Of a stretch of 41,805 bases of DNA, positions 8,919 through 18,841 are shown piece by piece. Origin of the DNA: CAYLZW01 sp964388085 (GTDB lineage Bacteria; Myxococcota; UBA727; CAYLZW01). Positions within the stretch are counted from its first letter, which is position 1. The number at the start of each line of letters is the position of its first letter. The DNA is taken from NCBI GenBank assembly GCA_964388085.1, contig CAYLZW010000015.1, forward strand, positions 1 to 41,805, written 5' to 3'. The notes beneath the pieces were generated by a model, which was given only the letters and a program-made list of their open reading frames with translations, had not been told where the DNA came from and searched no databases. The translations under genes and the position numbers were made by a program.

Positions 8919-10978
8919 TCCGGAACCGTCTTCTGCTGGCGTCCGTCGTCGTGCTGGTCGCTTCCGGTGCGGGCTGCAGAGGCTGTGACGACAAACCGGC
9001 CGCGAGCTCTGCGCCCTTCGTGGAGCAGCCGCGCACCGCGAAGCTGCTCTCGGACCTCTCCGTGTTTGCGCTCGGCGAGCCGCTCGAGAGGGACGAAGCG
9101 CAGCGATTGTCGCGCGAGCTGAGCAGCGGCGCGCTCACCATGGACGCCTACATCGACGGGCTTCTGAAGCAGCCCATGGGCGCGCGGCTCGCGAAGGACC
9201 TCGTCATCTCGCCGAGTGAGCCGAAGAAGGACCGTCACCCGATCCCCGTGCACTCCGTCCTGCGGCACTTCAAGGAGGACGGACGAAACGTCTACTACCT
9301 GAAGGAGCGCTGCCGGAAGTCGGAGGCGGTCGAGGTGCAGGCGTGGTGGGAGAAGGGCCCGACCGTGCTCGTGTGTCCGTCCGCCTATCGGCCCGAGGTG
9401 AAGGGTGACGACGAGGGGCGCACCTGCGGCGCCAGCATGCTGAGCCCGCGGGACGTCGATCGCTGTGGCTGTGGCCCGGCGCTCATGTATTGCACCTACG
9501 GCAAGAAGCACTTCAACCGAAGCCGCAACGAGCTCTGGCGAGAGGTCAAGGACACGGTCGCTCACGTCGTCAATGAGAACCTGCCCATCGAGCAGCTCTT
9601 CACCATGAACGAGACCGTGCGCACGGACACGGCCGAGGCGATCTATCGCCGGGCTCGCGTGGCGGCGGGGGAGAGCCCCGCGGAGCTGTTCCCGGTTCGG
9701 GGCTACCGCGGCTCCACGGGCGGCCCGCGTCCTCGTCACGAGATGGTGCCCGGCCAGCACGCGGGTGTGCTGACGACGCCCGCCTTCATGTACGCGTCCG
9801 ACGCGCTGCGCGGCGTGATGCGGAACTTCTACGACTACCTGTGGTGCGCCGGCGTCTCGAGCTCGCGGGTGACGACGGAGTCGGTGCTGAACCTCGACGT
9901 GGTCGATCTGCGCGTGGGTGACGGCTGGAAGCAGCTCGCCAGCATGCCCATCTGCACCGACTGTCACGCGCGGCTCGATTACGGCATGCAGTTTTTCTGG
10001 GGCTACCCGTCGTCGACCATGGGCGTCGACTTCCGGCCCTCGCTGGTCATCAAGGGCAAAGGGAAGCTGTACAACGAGAACATCGACGACGTGCGCGGCG
10101 AGGATGACCTGACCCCCGCGGGCTTCGCGCGCCTCGCCGTCGCGCAGCCCGAGTTCGGCGCCTGCATGACGCGCAAGGTGACCGACCACGTCTTCGGCGG
10201 CAGCGATCGTCCGGACGATTACGGCGCGGTGCACGACGCCTTCGAAGAGACGCACCGCATCAAGGACATGCTGCGCGTGGCCATGAAGCGCTATGCCGAG
10301 CGCGAGCTACAGCCTTCGCCGGCTCCCGCCGCGCCGCCGTCGGTGGCGCTGGCGAGCGCCGCTGCCAACAGCACCGTCGATGGATCCGCGCCCATCGCCG
10401 GGGCGGACGTCCCCATCTCGAAGGCGCTTCGCCGCATGCTCGACAACGACTGCATGCAATGCCACGACGAGGGCGACGCGTTCGACTTCAACGGTGACGC
10501 GTTCCCCCGCGTGACGCTGCTGCGCATGATCGACAAGGTCGGCTTCTTCGCCATGCCGCTCGGCACCGAGAAGCTCAGCGACGAGAGCCGGCGCCGCTTC
10601 GTCAACGAGGTCGCGCGGCACCTGTACGTGGACGACCAGGAGCGTGACATCGCGGCCTCCTTCTTCGCGAACGGCATGCGCGCACACTCGGCGCATCGCA
10701 TCCGTGCCGCCATGGAGAGCGTGAGCGCCGCGACAGGAGCGGAGGGGCGCACGTACACGCCGAGCACCATCGAGACCGCGGTGCAGAAGGCGTACGTCCG
10801 CTACACGCCCGGCGTCGGGCTGGCGGCGGCCGTCTCGGCGGTGGCGTCGTGCAAGAGCGCGAAGCTCGAGGGCGCCGCGCTGCAGAGCTGCATCGAGCGG
10901 GCGAGCGCGCCGAGCACCGTCATCGCGGGCAGCATCACGCCGCCCGAGCAGACGCCGGTGAGCACCTCCGCGCCCTGA
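8915..10978 (+). CDS. large lipoprotein with two c-type haem (CxxCH) motifs
   Basis: A 687-residue protein with a lipoprotein signal (ASGAGC, Cys21). CTDCH at 347-351 and CMQCH at 513-517 are c-type haem sites; the region around CMQCHDEGDAFDFNGD resembles the planctomycete-type cytochrome (PSCyt) module, and the part before CTDCH (MRNFYDYLWCAG) looks like DUF1588/1592-type exported proteins. A Cys cluster RCGCGPALMYC lies near residue 188. The C-terminal 150 residues show no known domain. It overlaps the Tat-exported DUF1501 gene by four bases, so the two probably work together in the periplasm, perhaps in oxidative or redox-coupled catabolism; that is inference. The gene ends five bases before the convergent kinase gene. 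Confidence 0.7.
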   Translation: MIRNRLLLASVVVLVASGAGCRGCDDKPAASSAPFVEQPRTAKLLSDLSVFALGEPLERDEAQRLSRELSSGALTMDAYIDGLLKQPMGARLAKDLVISPSEPKKDRHPIPVHSVLRHFKEDGRNVYYLKERCRKSEAVEVQAWWEKGPTVLVCPSAYRPEVKGDDEGRTCGASMLSPRDVDRCGCGPALMYCTYGKKHFNRSRNELWREVKDTVAHVVNENLPIEQLFTMNETVRTDTAEAIYRRARVAAGESPAELFPVRGYRGSTGGPRPRHEMVPGQHAGVLTTPAFMYASDALRGVMRNFYDYLWCAGVSSSRVTTESVLNLDVVDLRVGDGWKQLASMPICTDCHARLDYGMQFFWGYPSSTMGVDFRPSLVIKGKGKLYNENIDDVRGEDDLTPAGFARLAVAQPEFGACMTRKVTDHVFGGSDRPDDYGAVHDAFEETHRIKDMLRVAMKRYAERELQPSPAPAAPPSVALASAAANSTVDGSAPIAGADVPISKALRRMLDNDCMQCHDEGDAFDFNGDAFPRVTLLRMIDKVGFFAMPLGTEKLSDESRRRFVNEVARHLYVDDQERDIAASFFANGMRAHSAHRIRAAMESVSAATGAEGRTYTPSTIETAVQKAYVRYTPGVGLAAAVSAVASCKSAKLEGAALQSCIERASAPSTVIAGSITPPEQTPVSTSAP

Positions 10979-10983
10979 GGCCT

Positions 10984-13240
<2,257 letters not shown>

Positions 13241-13248
<8 letters not shown>

Positions 13249-13567
13249 CCGCCGAGGATAGCAGCGCTCGGCCCGAGAGACCCTGGCAGGCGAGGGAGCC
13301 CGCGTCGCCGCCCGCGTCCCTGGCGGGGACGCCGCCGTCGGGCCCTCCGTCGTCGCCGCCGTCACCCTCCCCCTCACCGTCACCCTCACCTGCGTCGACG
13401 CGCTCGCCGCCGCGGCACACGCCCTCGACGCAGCGCAGCGCCTGGCAGTCTTCGTCGGCGACGCACGCCTTCCCCTCGAGGCTGACCGGCGGCAGCAGGC
13501 ACGACGCCGCACAGGTGCACAGGGCAGAGAGCAGGGGGAGGGAACGCCACGACGACGACTGGCGCAT
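13241..13567 (-). CDS. small Cys-rich lipoprotein
   Basis: A 108-residue protein with a lipoprotein signal peptide ending LCTCAASC (Cys23). The mature part has a CxxDxDCxxLxCxxGxC disulfide motif followed by an acidic Gly/Glu/Asp repeat tract (GEGDGEGEGDGGDDGG) of the sort common in myxobacterial surface lipoproteins. It lies three bases after the TPR gene stop side and overlaps the kinase start by eight bases, so it is expected to be co-translated with the kinase. It could be a ligand or accessory of the kinase's external PEGA-like domain, but only its position supports that. No family assigned. Confidence 0.65.
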
Positions 13568-13570
13568 GCG

Positions 13571-14341
13571 CTACTCGGCTCCGTCCAGCAGGAGGCCCGC
13601 GGCCGCGAACGTGACGCCGGCGACGACGACGGCGGCGCCCGCGCCGTAGAGCACGTTGGCGGTGAGCGCCTCCGTCTGTGCCTGCTGGTCCGCGAGCGAC
13701 GCCTCCTTCGCGCCAAGGGCATCGACCGCGCGCGCATGATCGGCGAGCGCCAGCGCGCCGAGCACGCCGCCGCCCCCGAGCGTGAGGACGCCGAGGCCGG
13801 CCGCCGTCGAGCCGCCGATGAGCAGCCAGGGCAGCGGAGCGTCAGCGTCGTCGATGGCCTTGGGAGGGGCCGCGACCGGGGCCGTCGGGCGCTCCTGCAC
13901 CGCGGCGTCCATGCGGCCGGCGGCCGTGGTCTTGATGAGCACGCCAGGGCCCGACGGGTGCACGGTGCCGTCGTCCTTCGTCGCCACCTCGAGCGGAGCC
14001 GGGATCCGCGCGGCGGCTCGCTCCCGCGCGTCCTCGAGCATCTCGTCCACCTTCGGGGACGCGTCGATGGGCAGCGTGGCCTCGGGGTGGAGCACGAGGG
14101 CGTCCGCGAAGGCCTCCGTCGCCTCCTCGAAGCGGCCGAGCTCGGCCTCGGTGAGCCCCTTCCAGAGCAGCACACGTGCGCGCTCCTCGTCCGGCAGGCG
14201 ATCGTCGAGCAGGATGAGGTTGAAGCGCGCCAGGGCGCCGTCGAGCTGGAAGCTCTCGAACATGCGCCGCGCCTGCTGAAAGCGGGAGTCGTCCTCCACC
14301 GCGCCGGCGACCGTCACGAGCAGGGCGAGGGCGGCGAGCAT
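13571..14341 (-). CDS. exported TPR-like protein with C-terminal membrane helices
   Basis: A 256-residue protein with a short signal peptide (MLAALALLVTVAGAV). Residues about 18-110 form two to three TPR-like helical repeats (FQQARRMFESFQLDGALARF; GLTEAELGRFEEATEAFADAL). A linker with ATKDDGTVHPSGPGV follows, and two Gly/Ala-rich hydrophobic segments near 165-205 and 225-250 are probable membrane helices. It is first in the minus-strand unit with a small lipoprotein and a Ser/Thr kinase, and divergent from a second kinase at 14420. Similar TPR/PEGA-type proteins often sit next to myxobacterial kinases. Function unknown; a scaffold for the kinase at the membrane is a reasonable guess. Confidence 0.65.
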   Translation of the reverse strand: MLAALALLVTVAGAVEDDSRFQQARRMFESFQLDGALARFNLILLDDRLPDEERARVLLWKGLTEAELGRFEEATEAFADALVLHPEATLPIDASPKVDEMLEDARERAAARIPAPLEVATKDDGTVHPSGPGVLIKTTAAGRMDAAVQERPTAPVAAPPKAIDDADAPLPWLLIGGSTAAGLGVLTLGGGGVLGALALADHARAVDALGAKEASLADQQAQTEALTANVLYGAGAAVVVAGVTFAAAGLLLDGAE

Positions 14342-14419
14342 GGGGCGAGTCTATGTCGAATGGAGCGCGCCCGTGACCCCGTGACAGCGCCCGGATCCGA
14401 CCCTACGTTGTCCCCACCC

Positions 14420-15835
14420 ATGGCGACCTCGCAGCAGCCCAGTCCCCGGCCCACCGGCGCTCCTCGTGTAGAGGTCGGCACCGCCCTCGACCAGGACACG
14501 GCGCTGCGCGAGCGCTGGGAGCAGCAGTTGGCGGCCTGCCGGGTCGATCCGTCGCTGTGGACGGGCGCCTTCGCGACCAACGTCTGGGGCGGCCGCTACG
14601 AGATGGACGGCGTGCTCGGGCAGGGCGGGCAGGGCTCGACCTTCGCCGGCACCGATCGCAAGACCGGCGCCCGCGTCGCCGTCAAGGTGCTCGACCTGAA
14701 GCACGCGAGCGACTGGAAGCGCGTCGAGCTGTTCGAGCGCGAGGCGCGCGTCTTGAGAGACATCGAGCACGACGGCATGCCCGCGTTCCTCGACGTCATC
14801 GAGGACAAGGACACGGGCGCGCGCGCGCTCGTCATGTCGCTCGTCGCCGGGGACACCCTCGAGGCCGTGGCGCGCCGGGAGGGCCCGCTCGGCGAGCCCG
14901 CGCTCTGGCGGGCGCTGCTCGACGTCACCGGCGTGCTCGGCGCGCTGCACAGCCGCGACGTCCCCGTCGTGCACCGGGACATCAAGCCGCGCAACCTCGT
15001 TCAGCGCACCGACGGCCGCGTCTCCGTCGTCGACTTCGGCGGCGTCGGGCAGCGCGGCGACGGCGGCTCCACCGTCGTCGGCACCTTCGGCTACATGGCG
15101 CCCGAGCAGCTCTACGGGAAGAGCTCGCCGGCCACCGACCTCTACTCCCTCGGCGCCACGATCATCGCGCTCGCCACCGGTCGCGAGCCGGAGGACCTGC
15201 CGCGCAGAGGGCTCGCCATCGACGTCGACGCAGCGGCGCCGCACCTCTCGGAGACGCTGCGCTCGGTGCTGAAGCGCATGGTGGCGGCCGATCCCACGCA
15301 CCGCCCCGCCGACGCACGCGCGTTGACCGCAGAGCTCAGCCGGATCGCCCAGGAGGACACGGCCGCCGCGGAGCAGCAGGAGCGCGAAGCGCGCGCGCGT
15401 GATCACGACGCCTTCTTGTACGACGACGACGAGAGGCCCGCCGATATCGACCAGGCGATGCAGGTGATCTCGGCCATCGTGCGGCTGCTCATCGGCGTGC
15501 TCGGCACCGTCGCCGTGGTGGTGCTCGGGGAGATCATCCTGCCCATCGCCTTCAGCGTCGCGAGCGCGTTCGCGAACGGCGCCAACAAGGCGCGGGTCGA
15601 GCGCGCCAAGCAGATGGTGTCGTCGGCGAGCAAGCTCGCGCGGGAGGGGTTCGAGCGCACCACCAAAGAGGGCGCCAAGGAGCTCGAGCTCATCGGCGAG
15701 CGCGACAAGCGCCGCAAACGCGTGCTGCGCAACAAGCGCAAACAGGAGCGCGCTCATCGGCGGGAGCAACGGCGGGAACAACGGCGGGCGGGCAGAGGCC
15801 AGCGCCACCACAAGAAAGCGTCGCGAGGCGGTTGA
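14420..15835 (+). CDS. membrane-anchored Ser/Thr protein kinase with basic C-terminal tail
   Basis: A 471-residue Hanks-type kinase: glycine loop GQGGQGST at 67-74, Lys89, HRDIKPRN at 185-192, DFG at 205-207 and MAPEQLYG at 227-234. An acidic linker follows, then one hydrophobic stretch at about 349-384. The last 85 residues are extremely Lys/Arg-rich (for example RREQRREQRR), likely binding acidic lipid or nucleic acid. The start ATG 14420 gives a short N-terminus; an in-frame ATG at 14360 would add 20 residues. It is divergent from the TPR-lipoprotein-kinase unit, with only 78 bases between starts, so both may share a control region. No extracytoplasmic sensor domain is visible. Confidence 0.88.
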   Translation: MATSQQPSPRPTGAPRVEVGTALDQDTALRERWEQQLAACRVDPSLWTGAFATNVWGGRYEMDGVLGQGGQGSTFAGTDRKTGARVAVKVLDLKHASDWKRVELFEREARVLRDIEHDGMPAFLDVIEDKDTGARALVMSLVAGDTLEAVARREGPLGEPALWRALLDVTGVLGALHSRDVPVVHRDIKPRNLVQRTDGRVSVVDFGGVGQRGDGGSTVVGTFGYMAPEQLYGKSSPATDLYSLGATIIALATGREPEDLPRRGLAIDVDAAAPHLSETLRSVLKRMVAADPTHRPADARALTAELSRIAQEDTAAAEQQEREARARDHDAFLYDDDERPADIDQAMQVISAIVRLLIGVLGTVAVVVLGEIILPIAFSVASAFANGANKARVERAKQMVSSASKLAREGFERTTKEGAKELELIGERDKRRKRVLRNKRKQERAHRREQRREQRRAGRGQRHHKKASRGG

Positions 15836-15868
15836 AACCGGCGCCGCAAGAGGAAAGACCCTGCCCCT

Positions 15869-16603
15869 ATGAGCACCGCGCCCTCCCCCTCGTCCGCGGA
15901 CACGCCCGCCGCCGCTGCCGCCTCGGCGGACGTCGGCAGGTTCGCTCGCTGGGTGTTCCAGCACCGCCTGGCGTTCCTGCTCATCGTCGGCCTGCTCTCC
16001 GTCGGCGTCGATCAAGCGTCGAAGACGTGGGCGCAGTCGAACCTCGCCGAGCCGCGCACGCGCATCGTGAAGGAGAACGTCGAGGGCGAGCTGGTCGAGG
16101 TCAAGAAGACGGTGTTCGTCGAGACCGAGATCAAGGACGTGGTGCCTGGCGTGTTCGCGCTGCGCTACCGCGAGAACCCCGCGGCCGCCTTCAGCTTGAC
16201 GCGCTCGCTGCCCGACTCGCTGCGCCGGCCCTTCCTCGTCGTGTTCTCGATGCTGGCCATGGCGCTCATCGCCGCCTGGTACATCCGGCTGCGCAGGCCG
16301 GACGGGCTGCTCATGACCGCCTTCGCGCTCATCATCGCGGGCGCCATCGGCAACTTCATCGACCGCGTGCGCTTTGGCTACGTGGTCGACTTCCTCGACC
16401 TCTACGTCGGCAGCGGCGCGCTCGCCGAGTGGCTCATCTCGACCGTGGGCACGAGCCACTGGCCGACGTTCAACGTGGCGGACTCCTGCATCGTCATCGG
16501 CGCGCTCAGCGTGGTGTATCGTACGCTGCGCCCGCTCTACGCCGAGGACGATGACCAGAGCGCGAGCGACGACAAGGCGGAGGCCGCACCGGCGGCCTCG
16601 TGA
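15869..16603 (+). CDS. lspA: lipoprotein signal peptidase (signal peptidase II)
   Basis: LspA cleaves signal peptides of prolipoproteins at the inner membrane. Conserved blocks are present: VDQASK, RYRENPAAAFSL, GAIGNFIDRVRFGYVVDFLDL and FNVADSCIVIG, the last two carrying the catalytic Asp pair. At 244 residues it is longer than the usual 150-170: it has a cytoplasmic Ala/Ser-rich N-extension and a roughly 40-residue charged insertion between VDQASK and the ENPAAAFSL block, plus an acidic C-terminal tail. Seventeen bases separate its stop from the first microcompartment gene, so they may share a transcript. The abundance of lipoproteins in this window fits a busy LspA. Confidence 0.95.
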   Translation: MSTAPSPSSADTPAAAAASADVGRFARWVFQHRLAFLLIVGLLSVGVDQASKTWAQSNLAEPRTRIVKENVEGELVEVKKTVFVETEIKDVVPGVFALRYRENPAAAFSLTRSLPDSLRRPFLVVFSMLAMALIAAWYIRLRRPDGLLMTAFALIIAGAIGNFIDRVRFGYVVDFLDLYVGSGALAEWLISTVGTSHWPTFNVADSCIVIGALSVVYRTLRPLYAEDDDQSASDDKAEAAPAAS

Positions 16604-16619
16604 GCGAAGGCGGTTCGCG

Positions 16620-16910
16620 ATGTACCTCGGCAAGGTGATCGGCACGGTGGTGGCGTCGCGCAAAGCGGAGGGGCTCGAGGGCCAGAAGCTCCTGCTCGTG
16701 CAGCCGCTCGACGTCGATCAGCAGCCAAAGGGCGAGGTGCAGGTGGCCTGTGACGTGGCGCAGGCGGGCGAGGGCGACCTCGTGACCCTCGTCGGCAGCC
16801 GGGAAGCGGCGCTCGCCATGGCGCCCTCCTTCGTCCCCGTGGACGCGGCCATCATCGGCATCGTCGACGCCGCGGACATCTCGCGCGACAGCGACAGGAC
16901 GCCGTCATGA
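16620..16910 (+). CDS. bacterial microcompartment vertex protein (BMC-P, EutN/CcmL family), first copy
   Basis: A 96-residue protein beginning MYLGKVIGTVVASRKAEGL and containing GQKLLLVQPLD, VQVACDVAQAGEGDLVTLVGS and AAIIGIVDAADI. This is the compact beta-barrel EutN/CcmL (Pfam EutN_CcmL) pattern; such proteins form pentamers that cap the vertices of microcompartment shells. The ATG at 16620 gives the family's normal N-terminus. Its stop overlaps the start of a second BMC-P gene (ATGA), and a class II aldolase gene follows. No BMC-H or BMC-T hexamer or trimer shell genes lie in this window, so the main shell locus must be elsewhere if a compartment is made. Confidence 0.88.
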   Translation: MYLGKVIGTVVASRKAEGLEGQKLLLVQPLDVDQQPKGEVQVACDVAQAGEGDLVTLVGSREAALAMAPSFVPVDAAIIGIVDAADISRDSDRTPS

Positions 16911-17218
16911 TGCTCGGGCGCGTGTCCGGCACCGTCGTGATGACGGTGAAGCACCCCTCCTACGTCGGAGAGAAGCTGCTCGCCGTGGATCTCCTCGACG
17001 AGAGCGGCCAGCCGAACGGCCAGTCGCTGCTCGCCATCGACCGGGCGCAGGCGGGCGTCGGCGATCGCGTGCTCGTCATGCGCGAGGGCAGCGGCGTACG
17101 CCAGATCCTCGGCCGTGACCTCGGCGTCCCCGTGGAGGAGGCCGTGAAGGGCGAGGTCCCCGTGCGCAGCCTCATCGTGGGCGTCATCGACAGCATCGAC
17201 ATCGAGGGCGCCGCATGA
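16907..17218 (+). CDS. bacterial microcompartment vertex protein (BMC-P, EutN/CcmL family), second copy
   Basis: A 103-residue EutN/CcmL-family protein: MMLGRVSGTVVMTVKHPSYV, EKLLAVDLLDESG, SLLAIDRAQAGVGDRVLVMREG and RSLIVGVIDSIDI. It aligns with the preceding 96-residue protein but is clearly diverged, so these are two distinct pentamer types. It overlaps both neighbours by four bases (start ATGA with the first copy; its TGA with the aldolase ATG), implying tightly coupled translation of two vertex proteins and an enzyme. Microcompartment loci often carry two or three non-identical BMC-P genes. There is no sign of truncation. Confidence 0.88.
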   Translation: MMLGRVSGTVVMTVKHPSYVGEKLLAVDLLDESGQPNGQSLLAIDRAQAGVGDRVLVMREGSGVRQILGRDLGVPVEEAVKGEVPVRSLIVGVIDSIDIEGAA

Positions 17219-17898
17219 ACGCCACCGGCGGCCCGGCGCTGCAGCGCGAGATCGCGAGCTACGCCCAGCGGCTTCATGAGGCCGGCTGGGTCGCGAACCA
17301 CGACGGCAACGTCTCCGCGCGGCTGACGGACGGCGAGCGCTACTTCGCGACGCCCACCGCGATGTCGAAGCGCGATGTCGAGCCGCACGACGTCCTCACG
17401 GTCGATCTCGAGGGCAAGCTCCTCGGCGGCCGGCGCCGCTTGTTCTCGGAGTGGCACCTACACGCCGCTTGCTACCGCGCGCGCCCCGACGTCCGCGCCG
17501 TGCTGCACGCGCACCCGGCGCACGCGACCGCGTTCGGCGTCGCCCGGCGAGCGCTGCCGACGCCGGCGCTGCCCGAGCTGATCGTGTCGCTCGGCACCAG
17601 CCTGCCGCTGCTCGGCTACGCGCTGCCGAAGTCCGCCAAGCAGGACGCCGACATCGAGCGCGCCCTCACCGAAGGGGACGCCGACGCGCTGCTGCTCGCC
17701 GGCAACGGCGTCGTCACGGTCGGTCGGGACCTCGAGCAGGCGTATCTGCGCATGGAGCTCGTCGAGCATTGGGCTCGTATCGCGTCCGCGGCGCAGGCGC
17801 TCGGCGGGGTCGAGCCCTTGCCGCATGCGGACGTCGAGAAGCTGCTGGAGGCGCGCGCGAAGGCGGGTCTCGGGCGACGTGGGCGCGCGCTGAGCTGA
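17215..17898 (+). CDS. class II aldolase/adducin-family protein linked to microcompartment genes
   Basis: A 227-residue class II aldolase fold protein. NHDGNVSARL at 28-37, SEWHLHAACY (Glu79 in the catalytic-acid position) and VLHAHPAHATAF with His98 and His100 correspond to the L-fuculose-1-phosphate aldolase zinc site. The third zinc His, normally within an ANHG motif, appears as Asn164 in AGNGVVTVG. Fuculose/rhamnulose-phosphate aldolases cleave sugar phosphates to DHAP and lactaldehyde, and in PVM-type microcompartments such an aldolase feeds lactaldehyde to the compartment. It overlaps the second BMC-P gene, so encapsulation is likely. The C-terminal DVEKLLEARAKAGLG could be a short amphipathic targeting helix, unproven. 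Loss of one ligand could mean altered or lost activity. Confidence 0.82.
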   Translation: MNATGGPALQREIASYAQRLHEAGWVANHDGNVSARLTDGERYFATPTAMSKRDVEPHDVLTVDLEGKLLGGRRRLFSEWHLHAACYRARPDVRAVLHAHPAHATAFGVARRALPTPALPELIVSLGTSLPLLGYALPKSAKQDADIERALTEGDADALLLAGNGVVTVGRDLEQAYLRMELVEHWARIASAAQALGGVEPLPHADVEKLLEARAKAGLGRRGRALS

Positions 17899-17924
17899 GC
17901 TCCTGGGTCATCAGGGCCGCGTTT

Positions 17925-18256
17925 GGGGGGGAGAGGCAAAGCCTCTCCCCTGCTCGAAGCCCGCCAAGGGCGGTCTTCTCGACACCCCTCACAGCGGGCT
18001 GCCGCCCGCAACGCCCGCCTCGTCCGTCTGATGACGAGGTCGGGATGTCCGCTTGGATGGGGCTGTCGTCGGACGGTGGTAGGGACGTGCCTCGCCGTCG
18101 CTTCCCTCACCCTCGTTTCTTCACGCGACCTCATGCGACCGTCCCTCTCCCACGGGCCCACGGGAGAAGGGCGCTTCTGTGCCGCCGAGCACCGTCGCTC
18201 TTCGATTCTCGCTTCCACGCCTTTCACTGATCAGTCCTCATCATCGAGCATCGCTA
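17925..18256 (+). repeat. left inverted-repeat arm flanking the four-helix-bundle gene (gene-free 17899-18301)
   Basis: This gene-free stretch follows the aldolase stop. It opens with a perfect 10-base hairpin (GGGGAGAGGC, loop AAA, GCCTCTCCCC) at 17928-17950, then a second hairpin (CCGCC AAG GGCGG within GAAG/CTTC) to about 17981. Further on are the block GTCCCTCTCCC near 18142 and the block TCCTCATCATCGAGCATCGCTA at 18235-18256. The same blocks occur in the same order, inverted, on the other side of the four-helix-bundle gene (19006 back to 18842). The rest of 17899-18301 shows no convincing coding region. The first hairpin could also end transcription of the microcompartment unit, although no T tract follows. 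Confidence 0.75.
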
Positions 18257-18301
18257 AATCGACGCTCGACGGGCGAACCCGCCGAGCGCCGACCCATCGC
18301 C

Positions 18302-18634
18302 CTACTTGAAGCGCCGCAGCATGCTCGCGACATGCCCCGCCCGGTCGGCCCCCCGGTCACGCACGTTCGGCCGAATGACGCCCAGCGCCACCCCGACGTC
18401 GAGCCCGCCCATGACTTCGACCGCGCTCGCTCGCGCCTGGTCGAAGAAGCGCCGCCGGTCACGCGGCGTACGGCGAGCGAACCCCTCGCAATAGTTGAGC
18501 ACCACCGACGCCGATGCCCGGACGAGCTGATCGCGCAAGAACGCGTACCCGACGGGCATCGGGCTCGTTGCCTCGCGCACGACCTCGGTCAGCTCGAGTG
18601 ACTTCTTGTAAATCTCAGTCTCGTTGAACCACAT
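18302..18634 (-). CDS. four-helix-bundle protein (S23 / 23S rRNA intervening-sequence family)
   Basis: A 110-residue protein. YKKSLELTEVV, YAFLRDQLVRASASVVLNYCEGFARRTPRDRRRFFDQARASAVEV and LDVGVALGVI match the four-helix-bundle S23/IVS family (TIGR02436-like), small basic proteins found in 23S rRNA intervening sequences, near diversity-generating retroelements (Avd) and as orphans. The start ATG 18634 is set by a strong GGGAGGTA Shine-Dalgarno; the frame is open further upstream but that part is not family-like. The gene lies alone between inverted copies of a multi-block repeat. Function of these proteins is unclear; nucleic-acid binding is suspected for the family. No reverse transcriptase gene is nearby. 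Confidence 0.85.
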   Translation of the reverse strand: MWFNETEIYKKSLELTEVVREATSPMPVGYAFLRDQLVRASASVVLNYCEGFARRTPRDRRRFFDQARASAVEVMGGLDVGVALGVIRPNVRDRGADRAGHVASMLRRFK

Positions 18635-18841
18635 GCTTGCTACCTCCCGTTCGCCGAACCGCTCAGCGAACGGACTCCCCAGGGCGGCGCCCGGAGGCGC
18701 AGTCAAGGGCGGCCCCCCTCGTGGAAGTGCGTGCAAGGGCGGTGGCCGGCGCGCTTGCGCGCTTCACCCTTGACGGCGTCGAGGACGCCGCCACAATCGA
18801 GATCGCGCAGGAGCACTCTCGTGGAGTCGGTGCCTGACGAG

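Noticed and set aside
14351..16663. 770-codon open frame on the minus strand
   Set aside because: It is antisense to the kinase and lspA genes, whose protein motifs are unambiguous; high GC creates long open shadows.
17830..17898. C-terminal encapsulation peptide on the aldolase
   Set aside because: DVEKLLEARAKAGLG may be amphipathic, but it is also the ordinary end of the fold; not distinguishable by eye.
18302..18634. Diversity-generating retroelement based on the Avd-like protein
   Set aside because: No reverse transcriptase, template repeat or variable target gene is visible in the window.
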